A stretch of DNA of 64,000 nucleotides from Torymus aiolomorphi (taxonomy: Eukaryota > Arthropoda > Insecta > Hymenoptera > Torymidae): assembly GCA_036365515.1 (NCBI GenBank), contig CM070873.1, positions 47,736,011 to 47,800,010 on the forward strand, given 5' to 3'. Position numbers and translations under genes: made by a program. The notes beneath the pieces were generated by a model that was not told where the DNA came from, made no database searches, and saw only the letters and a list, made by a program, of their open reading frames with translations. Below are positions 38,363 through 51,879 of this stretch, piece after piece (position 1 is the stretch's first letter; each line of letters begins with the position of its first letter).

Positions 38363-38899
38363 TAGTATAATCGATAATAAAATTTTTAAAATCATTCATT
38401 CTTGACTGTTTATCAGTAAATACAAGATTTATAAAACAAACTTACTTGTTTGATGCATAAATATAGTTATCGTTCAACATGTACACCACCTCAAATGAAA
38501 CAAGTGCAATTCTCACGTGTCAGGAAGTAGTTGGTAAAATAGAGATCGATTGTTTAGATAAATTAATATGAACGCACGCAAGCACGCTGCATGTTTTAGA
38601 CAGTTGATTCATGATATTAGCTAAATAAATCACTTAAAAACATATCTAGATTTTATTATAGATATTCAAAACCGCATGAATTAAAAATGTGCAGGCTTTA
38701 AAAAAAATAAACGTTTAAAAAAAAAAAGAAAGTGTAAACATCACCTGCTTCCTAAAGAAAAAGTGAGAAAGTAAACTAGTTTGTGCAACCATTCAGTAGC
38801 TTTTCCAATTCCAAATCGAGTACCAAAAAAGGTAACAACAACCTCGTAAGAATCGAAGAGCGAAAACTCGATGTCCAGCAACTGGTACAGCTGCTCCGC

Positions 38900-39480
38900 T
38901 TTCCAAGTTCCTCGGCAAACGTTTCGACGCGCTTAGTTACATCGAGGCAGCGGCGCGCCTCACAGCGCTATACATCGATACTCTACCGCGATAAAGCCCG
39001 GCGATTTTTTCACCCCGCGGCGCGATAAAGCTCTAATCTCGTCAGGTGACCTCGTGCCCCTCCCACCTTTCCGGCCGCATAAATTAGCGAATGGCCCGCT
39101 AAAAGTGGCACGAAAAATCGGCAAAAGTGAAAAAATCGCCCGGGCGTGGGGCGACCTTTGACCGAAAAAAATTCGGCGAAAAAATGAAAGTCAGCGTGTA
39201 GTCTCGAATACCCCAGCAGGCCGCAGGACCGATTCACGGGGATTCGATTCCGCGGCTACGGACGTCGTATCCCCTAGACCACAGACTGACTGATAGAAAA
39301 TAGCTAAGCCAGCTCGATAATCCACCCGCGCGCGCGAGCGAGACAACCGCATCAGTGCAAATGGCGGTGCAGTTCGAGCGTGTGACACTTTTCCGGCTTT
39401 TAGGCCTTTAATTTCGGCTAATTTCGGCTAATTGCCTTGCATCGGAGCTTCGGTTTGACTGCAAGATCGGATGGAGATTC
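38900..39480. promoter_or_regulatory. G+C-rich, CpG-undepleted island
   Basis: Composition shift like the other islands. Several open frames of 65-81 codons overlap on both strands with no motif or splice border. Possible regulatory region. Confidence 0.3.
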
Positions 39481-41668
39481 AGTGCTTATTGCGGTTGGCC
39501 GATTTCAGTGAGGAGCTGTGGTTGTGAGTAGAAATTTATTAAGTTTGTTAAATATGCAAAAATATCGTAATCAGTGGTGCAAACGTTAATTATAAGCCGC
39601 ATGTTCTTAACCTGCTCAGGGATGTGTTAAAAAAGCCAAGAAATTAAAAAATATTTTAATATTGTGTGATAAATTGAAAATGAGAATTCGTAAGCTGCCA
39701 GATTTCGTCATCGAGTATTACCGCCATTATCAATTGTCGGTAAAATACATCGAAAAATCGATTAGATTAAACAATGCGTGAGTGTTTAAACATTCGTAGA
39801 CTTACTTTATATAGACAAACCCATTCTCTTTGGTAACGTTTAAAAATAATAAAAAAAAACCTTATTTTTACTTAATAATTATTACTTACATACATAAACT
39901 CAGTACATAAATAAACCGTACCTTAATCTTAATTCACTTTTTTTTTCAAAATCCTTTTGAATTTCTTACATTAGATTCTAAGGTGATTAAACGACTTAAC
40001 AAAAAAAAACTGTTTTCAATAAAGATCGTACTTTTCTTTTAAAATGTGAGGCAGTAGCTATCTTCTAACAGTTCTCCACTCAACGTTTCGAAAAAAAAGT
40101 GTTTCCAACCCCACGTAAACATCCGTACTAGCGTGAAATGTCCTACTTAATTATCTTGCACAAATTACAGTTCTTGCCGCTCTATCATTAAAGAATTCTT
40201 CGTATTTTCTGGAAACGAATGTTGCCATCGTATTCGGTTAGTTGAATTATGAGAAAAAAACTTTTCATTCTGTTGTTGTCGACAATTCATACACAATGTT
40301 GTGTTTTAAAATGCCAGTGGCATCGAAGTGTTTATTTAGGAATGATTATTGATACTTTGGAAGGACTGATAACAATTTAATACAATACAGCATTGATATC
40401 TATATTTATTTATAAAAAAATTCCTAAAAATTGAGTACAAAGATTTTATTCTAACTGATATAAATGTTTATATGAATGATTCTAATGACAGCCACCTAAT
40501 ATTAATTTTGTAAAAGGAATGTAATGGCCAAAGCTGTCTATTGGTGTACTCTCCAAACATTTTAATGACATAAATGTTATCAATTTTGTACATATGAATA
40601 TCAAGATATATTTTAAAATCAATATACGCTATTGAGCTAGACGCTATTGATGCAGAATTTGTAATTGTACATCAATATCATTAATGTTTTAATGGATTCA
40701 CACGTAAGATATTCAAGAAGCTTGAATTTCAACAAGTAAACTCATTGAAACTAATATGATCCGCATTGATATCTGCACTTACGTAATTTTCTGCGTTATG
40801 CACTGGCAATTCCAGACTGACGAGAAAAGAGCAGTGTAAAAAGCATAAATATCTCACGTATTATACATGCATAATGGACTGATTTCGTCGCTTCGAGCAG
40901 ACTTGTTACGCTATTGTAAAAAGTATCGATTCCCAGAAACTGCTCGAATATACATTATCTCCGATTTAATCGATTATAAACGCAAGCAAATGGAACGACA
41001 CAAAACAAATCCTAGAACGCGCGAGATAAGTACACCGAGGGAAAGTATACCCCGTCCACCAGTAATTTCCTTGGCAAAACAATGCTGAGCCACGTCCCCG
41101 ATCGGATGTTCATTTAATGATGTTCTTTTAATCGTGCGCTGGTATAGCAAGTATTTTTCTATACCGGTCGTTGTGCTATATGTGAAGGTGGGTCGGAATA
41201 GAACCTTGTTGTGAATTTGAAACGACTCTGAATTTGCAATTAATAGTAACTTAGCGATAAAAGTTGAGTATTTTTAAGACGAATTTCAACAGCCAAACAT
41301 ATTGTTTCTTTCATCCTAACAAAAAATTTGTTCAGTATTATACAATATACGAGACTACAATGAAAAATAAAGTGAAAACAACTTGAAATTTATAGTACAT
41401 TTTTCATCTATTTATTAATATTCAACATTCTTTTTACTTTATTTTTGAATCGATGCTGTAAAGAATATTGCCCTGAAAGCATTTCGATACTCCGTAGATA
41501 ATCATGTCAAAAATCCTTTCGATGATAAAATGTACCTTTTCAAAAAAATTTCTTTGCAGCGAATCATAAAACATTTTTCAATAGAAAACGTGGTAGCATA
41601 ACATATTAAAAAAAATAATAAATTACAAATATTTTACAATGTTAAAAATGAGTAACTTTATATGGCCT
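39481..41668. other. No gene seen
   Basis: A+T-rich, unremarkable. The 73-codon frame at 40867-41088 has no recognisable feature. Confidence 0.45.
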
Positions 41669-41959
41669 TTACGTATAAAAGTAATTTTTCAGACCAGTAT
41701 TAATAACGAAAATGTAACCTTTTCGACGCCGACGGTAAAAGTGGTTGGCCAATTCCATTAAAGAAAGCCATTTCACATTTTTCGGCGCTCCACTCATATC
41801 GATAATTCGATTTTTGTTATAAGTAGACCTACGTGCGTAAAAAAATTTCATTAAATTTCCGATCGGTCGTTTCGGCATGTACGCAATGAAGACGTCGATA
41901 TTTTGTTGTTTAAAAAGCTTTATTGGATTTGCATGGGCCGTGAGCTCTAATCGATACAA
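41669..41959 (-). CDS. Isolated 96-codon reading frame, doubtful
   Basis: The frame starts at ATG 41959 and ends in TAA. It stands out because most frames in this A+T-rich region are shorter, and its product has mixed composition rather than low complexity. It is basic (RRRRKG near residue 76) and has no signal peptide, membrane segment or family motif that I recognise. No promoter, intron border or neighbour supports it. Chance or a decayed element fragment is at least as likely as a gene. Confidence 0.15.
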   Translation of the reverse strand: MYRLELTAHANPIKLFKQQNIDVFIAYMPKRPIGNLMKFFYARRSTYNKNRIIDMSGAPKNVKWLSLMELANHFYRRRRKGYIFVINTGLKNYFYT

Positions 41960-42644
41960 GTGAAGATAAATCTATTGACGTCAAAAGTTATTTCGGAATA
42001 TTATCTTATCTTTCGCGAAATTGAATTGAACTGTAAGAATAATTCTTCTGATAAGCATTGGAAGTACTGATGCTCTAGTTTCAAGAGTAAATATGAAATT
42101 TACAATTGCTCCATAATCATTCGCCTCTTCTAAGTAGTTTTATTACAATAAGATAAGTGCTGATAGAACTACGGTATATTGTAATACAAACATGTCAGAA
42201 TTTTAATAATATAATCTTAAGGACTCCCCATCATGCGGTGGGGCAAGTCTAGTTCCTACGAACTCGGCGTTTTGTTTACGTTTTCACTTACTTCTTTCCC
42301 AAATGTCTGACAAGCGATCAAGATCCCTCTGCGTTTTTATTCTTTGATTATTTTTCTATTAGAATAAACGTTTTTTAACTTTATTTCTGCTTTTTTGTAA
42401 GGGATTTTTATATTTAAAGACCACATCATAACTTCATAAGAGCTCCTTCCGTAACAGTCTATGTTAAAAACTCGTTTTTCTAGAATAATTTTCTCGAAAA
42501 AATGCGCGATGAAAAATGCTGAAAAAATTCATGTAATCTTCTTTTAAATTAAGGAATAACATATAAAAATTCTAAGTAGTCAACTGCTTTTTTGCTAAAG
42601 GTAGGAGTCCTTAAGAATGTATAGATTATACTATCCAGAAATAC

Positions 42645-42925
42645 AAATTTTATTCGATTCTTGTTTTTTTTGGTCTTATTTTGTCCAGGGGAGAATTATA
42701 AATAGACCCACTAACTCAAAAATAAAAAATATGTCTTACATTTTCATTAAAGTTTAGTTTTATAAAAAAGGAATTCATTTTTTAAGCTGACTGTACACTT
42801 TAAAATGTTTATTATCTTAGATATAAAGTTAGTTTTTTTGTTTTGTTGAGTTAGTGGATCTATTAATAATTCTCCCCTGTACAAAATAAGACCAAAGAAA
42901 CAAGAATCGGATAAAATTTGAAGCT
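42645..42925. repeat. ~280-bp inverted repeat (CAGGGGAGAATTAT)
   Basis: The arms at about 42655-42735 and 42840-42905 are inverted, sharing AGGGGAGAATTAT, CACTAACTCAA and GGTCTTATTTTGT with their complements. MITE-like; target duplication not resolved. Flanking 41960-42640 and 42926-43780 show no gene. Confidence 0.65.
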
Positions 42926-43779
42926 GCGGCACCTTGATGAATGAAATTAAAAATGTATTAGAATATATGATTTTAAGTCGAAATTCTTCAAAAATTTTTA
43001 TTTGATTTCTTATTTTGGGAGCTTCAACTATTGGTCTTATGCCCTCCTACATAGTTTTCAAATAAAAAAGAAAAAACAATCCCATATAACAAATTATTGA
43101 TATTTTAATTAAAAACTAACTTCTGACATCGATTGTATAGCCAATACATCCTTAAGCGAAAAACGTATTCAATGTTATCGGTAATCTGTGATCCGTCAAG
43201 CTACGATCCTTATTAAATATGTCCAATATTCGTTTATTTTAAATATATATAAAAGGATACTTCAATATTTAATATTATACGTACTCTTCACAAATATACC
43301 AAGAAATATAATTAGAATCATGTCAATAATCTTGTTATTTTCATTATAATAACTGAAACAAATTTCAATAGTTCATAAAATGAATTATAGTATATAAACA
43401 TCTATGCACTATGGAGAAAAATTCCATTATATAATAACATCCACAATTAGCCTTGATAAAAAAACTCACATTTTCAGACTTTTCCGTATAAATTTCAAAC
43501 CCGTCAAATAAAGATACGGTAATCTTTTTAACATCTATTGTATTCCACACCGAACAAAGATTTTTTCAACAATGCAGACAGCTCTCGAACTTTACAAGCT
43601 TCCTATTACAATTTACCAACTTGCCGCACAACAACAACAACAACACACTCTATAAAAAAAATCATAAGTCTATTGACAAGCCTCCACGCGCGCACCAACC
43701 ACCCACATAAATCTTCCCCGCCAAAAAAAAAAAAAAAATGAAAGTCAATCAGCGATTACTCGTTACCCCGCAGTGACGC

Positions 43780-44840
43780 GGTCAACCCCCGTGCGTGGCT
43801 CTATCCCAAAACGAGAAAAATCGTAAATCAGTCGCGTACTCGAGCTGTCAGTCAGTCGCGGCCTCGCCGGGCTTATCATTCACGCGTTTTCTCAAAACGC
43901 GATCGGTCAATCATCAGTCCGCCGAAGGAAATCCCCGCAGCACTCAGCGCTCTGTACTCGTCTGCTCTCCTCCTCCTCCTCCTCTGCACATCATACACGC
44001 GCGATTGTAAGCGAGCGAGCAGAAGCAATTTCCCGGCGCGCGCGAGCGCCGGATAAATATGTATATTGCCGGGACAGGTCATCCAGTTATCGCGCGACGG
44101 CTCTCTCGCGACGGAACGTAAATACGTCATCCACACGCCCGCGCGCGCCCTCGCCTATGTATACCTACATACAGGTATACACACACACACACACACGTAT
44201 ACATATACGCCGCGCGCTTCACTTGCGACTCGTCGCCGGCTTACCGCCGGCCGATTTCGCCGGATTCACGGCTCAGCGGATTCTTCGCGCGTATTTTTAC
44301 AGAAAAGGCGAGAGCCCGCGCGGCGAATATGTGTGTATATAGATATACATATAGGTGCGGGGTGGAGTAAAGGGTGGAAAGAGTATAGAGCCGAGAGATA
44401 GGAGAGCTTTTTCGGCGAGAAGGGAGAGACCGAGATTATCGCGCGTTGTGCCTTATCGGTGAGCGCGCGAAGGTCAGAGACGCTCTCTTTTATTTCAGGG
44501 CGGAGTCTCGCTCGAAAAATTTACGCTGAGCTTTCTAGCGGACGCGCGTGTGTGATATGTGAGTTATGTGCGCGTTTTTGCAAGTGCAGTGAAACACGGT
44601 CTCTGCGGGCGAATTCGTCAGTGCGCGGGTTCGTTCGCGATGACAAGGAAGAACGCTTGTTCTCTCGCTCGCTCTGCTTATTTGTCGGCTGTCAGTTTTT
44701 GTCCGCTTGACGGATGAAGTTTTGTAAGTCAATGAACGCTCCGCACAGTACAAAGCTACGCGCTGGATGTACGCGAGCGATGTGAGAAGCAGCCTAGTGC
44801 AGAGAGGAGGAAAACGTCACTGGATTAAATTCGCTCAGGT
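43780..44840 (+). promoter_or_regulatory. CpG-rich island with candidate splice donor; possible non-coding first exon
   Basis: This is the second largest CpG-rich island. Toward its right end are good plus-strand donors: TTTT then GTAAGTC at about 44721, and CTCAG then GTAAAATG at 44838. The plus-strand gene at 56.7 kb needs an upstream exon, because its first coding exon begins at an acceptor. This island is one candidate for its promoter and 5' UTR exon. The link is inference only. The open frames in the island (up to 111 codons) are not called. Confidence 0.3.
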
Positions 44841-45640
44841 AAAATGTCAAATACACAACGGCACATTTTAAGGCGTATATATAGTGTTTGAATATTGAGT
44901 TAAATAAATAATTTATCTCCGATAACCGCACGGGCCCGGCTAAAACCGCACATTTACATTGATAAATTGAAGGAAGCTTTGAATTCGAATGAACGCACCA
45001 ATGTGATTTTTAAAATTATATGCAATGTACATGTAGCAATCTCATTCTATTTCGGCATTCGTACACATGCATATGTATTTATCAATATTTGTCAATCATC
45101 ATTATACATCCATTAACGTTTCATACTCAATGCCCAATTACCTCAGGCATAGATATTAAAAGCTCATAATCTGCTTGAGAAAAAAAAAGAAGTCATTTGA
45201 GAAATAACGTAAGTACACAAGTGTATACGAGAGAGAGAAAAAACACGCAGTTTCAGTATCTCGGTGAATAACGCCGCGCTTTATGTAATTGTGTTTTCTA
45301 GCGCGTGCCGCGCGCGCCACTGCGACTGCTGCTGCGTGTAATAATGCTACATACTCGCCGCAAGAGAGCGAGAGAATATTTACCATTCGCAAACGAGTCA
45401 CTGCCGCGATATTCGAGACTCGCCACCGCCGAGGTAATAATCGCTGTACGAGCATGACTATACGTGTACATACGTAGTAACCAAAGCGCCGCGTTTACTT
45501 GGCGCCTTTTTTTCGCAGTTTCAAAATGCATGGATTTTCGGCGTGGCGATGTTTCGACTTTATAGGGTGTGTATTTATACGCACGGATGGATCAGGTGAT
45601 GTTTAATCGAGCGATCTGCAATCAACGAGAGAATTTTGAA
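44841..45640. other. No gene seen
   Basis: A+T-rich, with a small G+C-rich patch at 45270-45470 whose overlapping frames on both strands have no supporting features. Confidence 0.4.
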
Positions 45641-45649
45641 CATTCCATA

Positions 45650-45776
45650 ATAGTATATTACGATACGTGTGACTTAAGTGGCCCATTATTGCACGGCGTG
45701 AGTTTACACGGCGCTAATCGCCGTGTAATAATGAGCCACTTAAGTCACGAGTATCGTATACTATTTTATAGCTCGT
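45650..45776. repeat. 127-bp palindrome with TGACTTAAGTGG motif
   Basis: AGTATATTACGATACGTGTG and GTCACGAGTATCGTATACT anchor inverted arms, and TGACTTAAGTGG is present on both sides. The apex is near GAGTTTACACGGCGC. The 115-codon frame across it is not a gene. Confidence 0.75.
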
Positions 45777-46317
45777 GTGACATAAATCCGCCATATTCTT
45801 ATTTTATTTATTTGTGCTTATTTATAATGATCGTTGGAACTTCGAAGTGGGGTGGGAGAAGTGTGGGACGCAGCCTCCCCGCCCTGAAAAAAATTAATAA
45901 AACGTTATTTAAATAATAGAATACCTGATATAGAATATGGTTATTATTGAATCTAGAATATTGAATATATACATAAAAAAATCATAAAACTAGATTCTTG
46001 GCAATTTGATTTGTATCTTTAACAATAAGTTGAAGTTTATGAAAGTGAAAGATTTTTATACGTTATATCATTAAAGAGAAAGACTTTTAAAACTAAAATC
46101 CATACAGTTTAATATTGAATATTTAAAAAGCGCGCAGTCTGCTATCCCATAGCAGATGAAACTAACCTATAATATAGACTAGCCTTATTATCATCATTTT
46201 TATTTATTCTTTGTGGTTTGTCAACTATTAACGAAGTTTTACTTCTTTTCCTGTTCATTCTTATATGTAAAATCGTATTTTTGAATACTTTTGGTAGATA
46301 ATTGGCGTTAATTACGT

Positions 46318-46419
46318 GCCTGTGACTTAAGTCAATTCATTATTTCACAGTGTAATAATGGGCTACTTAAGTCACAGCTAGCCGTGACTTAAGTGCGGAT
46401 TTAGGTCACACAGTGCTAT
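46318..46419. repeat. Second TGACTTAAGT palindrome
   Basis: GTGACTTAAGTCAATTCATT and GTAATAATGGGCTACTTAAG are inverted around TTTCACAGT. A further GTGACTTAAGTGCGGATTTA follows. It is related to 45650-45776 about 0.6 kb upstream. Confidence 0.6.
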
Positions 46420-46972
46420 AAAAATATTTGTATTTGATAATTGACGATTGTTCTTTTTTTTTTTTTTTAAATCAGTTCAAATTATGATAATTGTATGCGT
46501 GGATTAGCAGGAAATATGGTTACTAAAATAATTTTGAATTGTTGCTTCATTAAACAGCGAATATCTTTATGAACAAATTCGTTTAATCTTATGATTCCAT
46601 GAGAATGGCATTGTAATTGATCTAGGCTATTTATAATTTTTTAACTCAAGAATATTGAATTTTTAAAGTTATCTGTGCTCTGCTCTCTATAAATTTCAAA
46701 AATTATAAAAAAGCTTTGAATAATTGTTTTATGTATAAGAGATGAAATACCCGTAACGAAGTTTTGCTTATGAAATATTATAATATTATCATTTGAAATC
46801 AAATAATATTCATCTTGTCAATCCAAAATCAGATAATTCCGTCTGCGTCACTTCAAAATTGATAAATCGAAAAGGGATTCCAAACTCGAGATATTCAAAG
46901 ATAGTTGAATATTTTAAAACAATGTTAATAAATGACAATATTCTAAAGAGAAAAATTTGTATTCCTTTATAT

Positions 46973-47723
46973 CTGTGGCTTCCAGGAATAACGACCTAAC
47001 CCACTTGGGGGTCAAAATTGAGTTAGCACCGGAATTTATACCTTCTAAGTACCCTTTTTCATATAGACTTGGTCCGGAAATCTGAAACGCGTTCAAAGAA
47101 CAAATATCAGCTAAGTGCATAACCACTTAACTGCACCTGTGCCCGGAAAAACCACTTAACTGAATATTTATATTTAATTAAAAGCACCGTTTGAAGTTAA
47201 TACTACGCAATAAACAGATTATGACATACCTATTTTTATAGCAACAAAGATCAAAGGTAATAGCTTGGATTGCCGGGCAATGGGGCGAGTGTGCATATAC
47301 AGTAACCGAGTAACGTTCGGTATTCGGTTTACCGAATTCCGTTGACTTCACGCATATTCCGTTGGGAGGCACATGCGTGCGAATGAATATTTAAAGAAGA
47401 ATTCATATTCTATGTTTTAAGTGTAGAAATAACTATGTCATTTATCTTATTTGAACAATTTCCCTAAACCACTTAACTGCACAGTTAGCGGAATAACGAC
47501 TTAACTGCATTGTTTTGTTTTTTTATACAAAGAATAAAAATGTGTTCTAGCAGCTGATAGTGGGGTTCGAAAGATATTCGATACCTTTGTAAATGTTTAC
47601 ATTGTTATGACTCATCTCGCGCATTTCGATCTTACATATGAAGTGTCATGACAGAAATTTTAAAACGTCGATTTCTCGAAAACACGTACAAGTGGGTTAG
47701 GTCGTTATTCCGGGAAGCCACAG
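46973..47723. mobile_element. 751-bp element with 34-bp TIRs and iterated CCACTTAACTGCA motif
   Basis: The ends CTGTGGCTTCCAGGAATAAC and its complement (GTTATTCCGGGAAGCCACAG) extend to 34 bp with about two mismatches. ATAT flanks both sides (46969-46972 and 47724-47727), a possible 4-bp target duplication. Inside both ends the motif CCACTTAACTGCA or close variants occurs about four times. No coding frame. Confidence 0.75.
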
Positions 47724-50439
47724 ATATATGCTCGTATTTAAAAAAAAGTCAATACGACTATGCTACACTAATTAATAAAACTAATTGTTAATAGTCGATA
47801 CACGATATGGTAATTATTATATAATCTTTCCTTATTAACATCAGTCTAATAATTACATAATTATTTTAAAAACATTTTCCCTGTGTGTTGATCAAGGTGA
47901 ACTGGAGACATTAAAATTTTTTATATAAACATTTCAAAGTCTATGCTTCGGTGTTAATATACAGTTTAGTATTCTAAATTTCATCACAAAGCCTCGGGCG
48001 GTAAAAAATTTATACATGTCAATGATCAAAAATAAATGAACATATAATCTGCTACCTTACTTGAACAACGTTCAAATTAACACTGACACTAATAATTGTT
48101 AAACTAAGCTTTACATGAAAACAATTTTTAAATGATTAAAATATCTATTCAGTTTAAAGGCTATATAAGTTGTATAACTCATAAAATGAATTTGTAGTTT
48201 CAAAACGACATAACATATGCAGTACATTATAAGTGAAACAAAGTATCTTGTGTTTATTTTTTATAAAATTGTCAAATCAATGTCCACTGAGACTCTACGA
48301 ATGATCTACTATGCCTTTTTCCGTAGTTTAATAAGCTACGGAATTCTAGCCTGAGGAGGAGTTTTTAAAAATAATAGGGATTCAGCACAAGATCTACAAA
48401 AAAAAATTCTAAAAATAATTAATAAAAATAATTTTGTCTTATAAGATAATCCTCCGAATATAGAACAATTATTTACTTTCGAAGCTCTAAAGTTTAATTT
48501 TTCTGATTTCAAAATGCAGTACCTAGCATCTTCAAGTATTTTCCTCTCTTAAAAAAACGATGGCCGGATGTTGTGAAGCACTTAAAGATTGATCTTGATT
48601 GGTTGTAAGGAATAAGCGCGAAAATTCGCTACTTCCACTACATTTGAATTTTTTAAATTGAATTTTTATTCTTAACTATTTAAAACTAATTAAAACTAAA
48701 TAATTAAATCAAATTAGAATAAAAATATTAATTTTGTCATGCTTTGAAATATTATCTGATTATCCTATGATTTAAACCGGTTAAAATGAAATCATAATGA
48801 AAAATTATATATTTACAACCGCAAAAACAACATTGTATGCTTATGCACGTTCGAATAAGCGTGAGTGAATGCATGTAAAACTGCCTTACAATCACTTTCT
48901 TTTTTGATTTTTTTTTTAATAAATCCGAATTTCGTTAGACAGCCCATTAATTAGTTCAAGAAAATGTATGTAGAAAAAAGAGCAATACTCAAATTAGGCC
49001 TATTTACCGTTGTTAATGTGTGCCACCAAAAAATGATAATTTTTTAGACGAGGGGCGTTTAGTAGATCATAATTCACTTTCCATAAGAGGCACACTTATA
49101 ACCAAAGTCACATTTTGTTCGTCTTTTCAAGACGAGTAATTTAAGTCCCAGAAAGTTGAAAAAACGCAAAGTTTTTTTTTAATCGGCAAATAAAGTTTAT
49201 CTTTTATTTTTACCAAAATACAGAGTCCCAGAGATAATGCTATGCACTTTTTTTTAAAGGTAGGCACATTCAATCCGACAACATATTTTCGAATACTAAA
49301 CAAGGGATAATAGCCTAAAAAAGTTGGTAAACCATTTATAAAAGAGTTTTTTTTAACGATGTAATAAGGATGAAAATTTCCTAAGGTACGCAGGCAAAAC
49401 CTCTAAATTTAGACCTTTTCCGATTGCCCATTGAGCTTGTCTTTGTTTAAAAGTGAGTTCTATGTAGTGGAACATGTTACTGGAAGTGGATTTTATAAAT
49501 ATTTGCTTGACTTAGATAACTAAATATCTGAGAACCATAAGATATGTTACAGTACTGTAAAAGTTAAAAGTTCTAGAGAATTGCTCATATACCATCAGAA
49601 AATCAAGTAAAAGGTAAACTGGCATTAAAAATAACACAGAAATATGAAAATTTGTTTTTAATGTATGTCTGCCTGTATCTGTTCGGTATCTATACTAACG
49701 TGTATTAAGTAATATGAATGAAATATTTTGATACCAGACATTCTAAGGAGCATATTTTTTACTTCTTTATGATATCATGTCCCAAATTCAACTTTTATTT
49801 GCCTTTTACCAAAGATTATAAAGAAACTCTACGTGGAAAACACACTACAAGTATTCGGATGCGGTTATCGAAAAATTGAAGGTTTAGTTTATATTTGGAG
49901 AGAAATATAGAATTAAAAAATTTGTACTTTTTTCATATAATTGATGAAACGAAATTTGAATTTGAATTTTCGACGTCTTGAATGTTTTAAATGTTTGATT
50001 ATTTGAATTACACGACAAGAACATTCGTTTTTTTAGTTATCTGAATAAGAATCTATCTACATTTCAGCAATACTGATTATTGGTTTTAACACATGAGAAT
50101 TATTTGCATTTAGAGTTAAAACAATTTTAAGTTTCGAAGCACTGACGATTCAAAAATAGCAATTTTGCTTATATTCCATTTATTCTTTATTACTTTTCGA
50201 ATATCTGGATATTCCAATTACATATATTTAAGTTAAAACAGCAAAATTCGGTATTTTACTGCAAATACAAAGAGATGTACCTTTGCCTTCGCGGTACCCA
50301 CCACAGGATCGCTAAATAGATAGCATTTTTTGTAATAAATTTTCTAAAAGCTCAAGTATACAACTTCTGAAAAACGTAAATCGGTACTAAGCAACTCCTA
50401 ATTCAAATCGTAACGATCCCACAGTTCAATGCCCATAAG
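47724..50439. other. No gene seen
   Basis: A+T-rich. A small hairpin (TTCCGTAG...CTACGGAA) lies at 48319-48343, and a diverged copy of the 29985-30050 repeat is at about 48550-48600. Confidence 0.45.
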
Positions 50440-50760
50440 CGAAAGCCTTCAACAGCACACGGGCAATAAACCGAAAAATTGCCGATCACGCGTAATGCGC
50501 GCCACGTCGAACGCAAATCAAGACGCACAAATATTAAATTAGCGTCTCCATGACGATGTGCAGTGCCTGTAGCGCGGCCACCGCCTCGGCTCTACTCCCC
50601 GATCCCAAAGCCTCTTTAGTGTGCGGTGCAGCGGCCGTCCGGCAGGAGGCTATTACATCACGCGAGTGCGCGCGCGTGCGCGAAAAAGTGAGAGCCGACG
50701 AGAGGCGGCCAATTCGATAATTGCGTTTTATTAGAGCGATCACGAGGGAGGTGCAAAAAA
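50440..50760. promoter_or_regulatory. Small G+C-rich, CpG-undepleted island
   Basis: CGCGCG-rich patch with no supported exon. A regulatory role is possible. 50761-51879 is A+T-rich without visible features. Confidence 0.25.
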
Positions 50761-51879
50761 GAGGTGACGAATCGTGGTTTCGACATTGGGGATCATGGAG
50801 TGGAGTGCAGGTCGTTTGCAGGTCGATGAAGAGCTATGAAACATCAACTGTCTCGCTGCAGCGTACAATGAAGTGACTTGATGTTTTATTTTACTGTAGC
50901 TCTAAGAATAAGCGTAAAATTTATTTTTATGTTTAATAAAATACTTTGATAGGGGATCAAATAAAACTGTGTGGTAATTGCCATCGATTTATACAGATAA
51001 GAAACGCATTGTTATAGCATTTTGTATTAAATACGCGTGAGAAATGATTTTCCCGCGTTAGCATAGTTTCGCGCAAAAATATCAGACTGGAGATAGGTAA
51101 TAAGATGTGATTGTGCGCTATTCAATTTCAATTTCTGAAATTCTAAAGCTCGTATAGAGAACATTATATACTGTTGTGCAAAACGGTGTACGCTGCACTT
51201 TTATTCAACTAATTTGTAGGCGGTATACGTCAGTTGATTACATCATCAATCAATTTCTTCTTTAGTAAGCTAATATAATGTTCGTGTATATAGTGCGAAT
51301 CAATCAAACGCCATTATCGTTTGAATGTCATGGAAAATAAAAAAATGTCTAATAATGGAAATCGTGTTCATGACTGTTGTAGAAAAATACATTTTTATGA
51401 CACAAAAAGTGGAATATCATCGTAAACGTTATACCATACATGAACTTAATTACTGCTTACGAACATTTTAAAACAAAAATGGCTCCTTGCAAAGGTTTTA
51501 CACATGCAAAAATCACACACGCAAGAATGAAATGCATTTTCATTATCTTTCGCAACTTCTTCAGCCGATCGTTTTGAATTTTTAAGCAAGCGCCGCGTTA
51601 GCAGCGGAAACTTTTTTCGTCATCACATATTTATCCTAAGCATTTCGTAAGATGTTTACTGCTAAGCTGACAAAGTTGTATCCAGAAGATGCACAAACAC
51701 GCGCTTAAATTGAACTTGAACAAAAAACAAATCTGAAATCTCGGCCGATACATGCGCCAATATGGCCAATTAATTAAGGTTTTCCAGATTAATTTCTTAG
51801 ATCATTACTAAATATTCTCACAGCAGCATTCTGATAAGACCAAATCCAAGCGCGCGAAACATTTCGACGAGCTTATCAC

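Noticed and set aside
48319..48343. Small hairpin as a transcription terminator
   Set aside because: The stem is only 8 bp in a eukaryotic context, with no gene before it.
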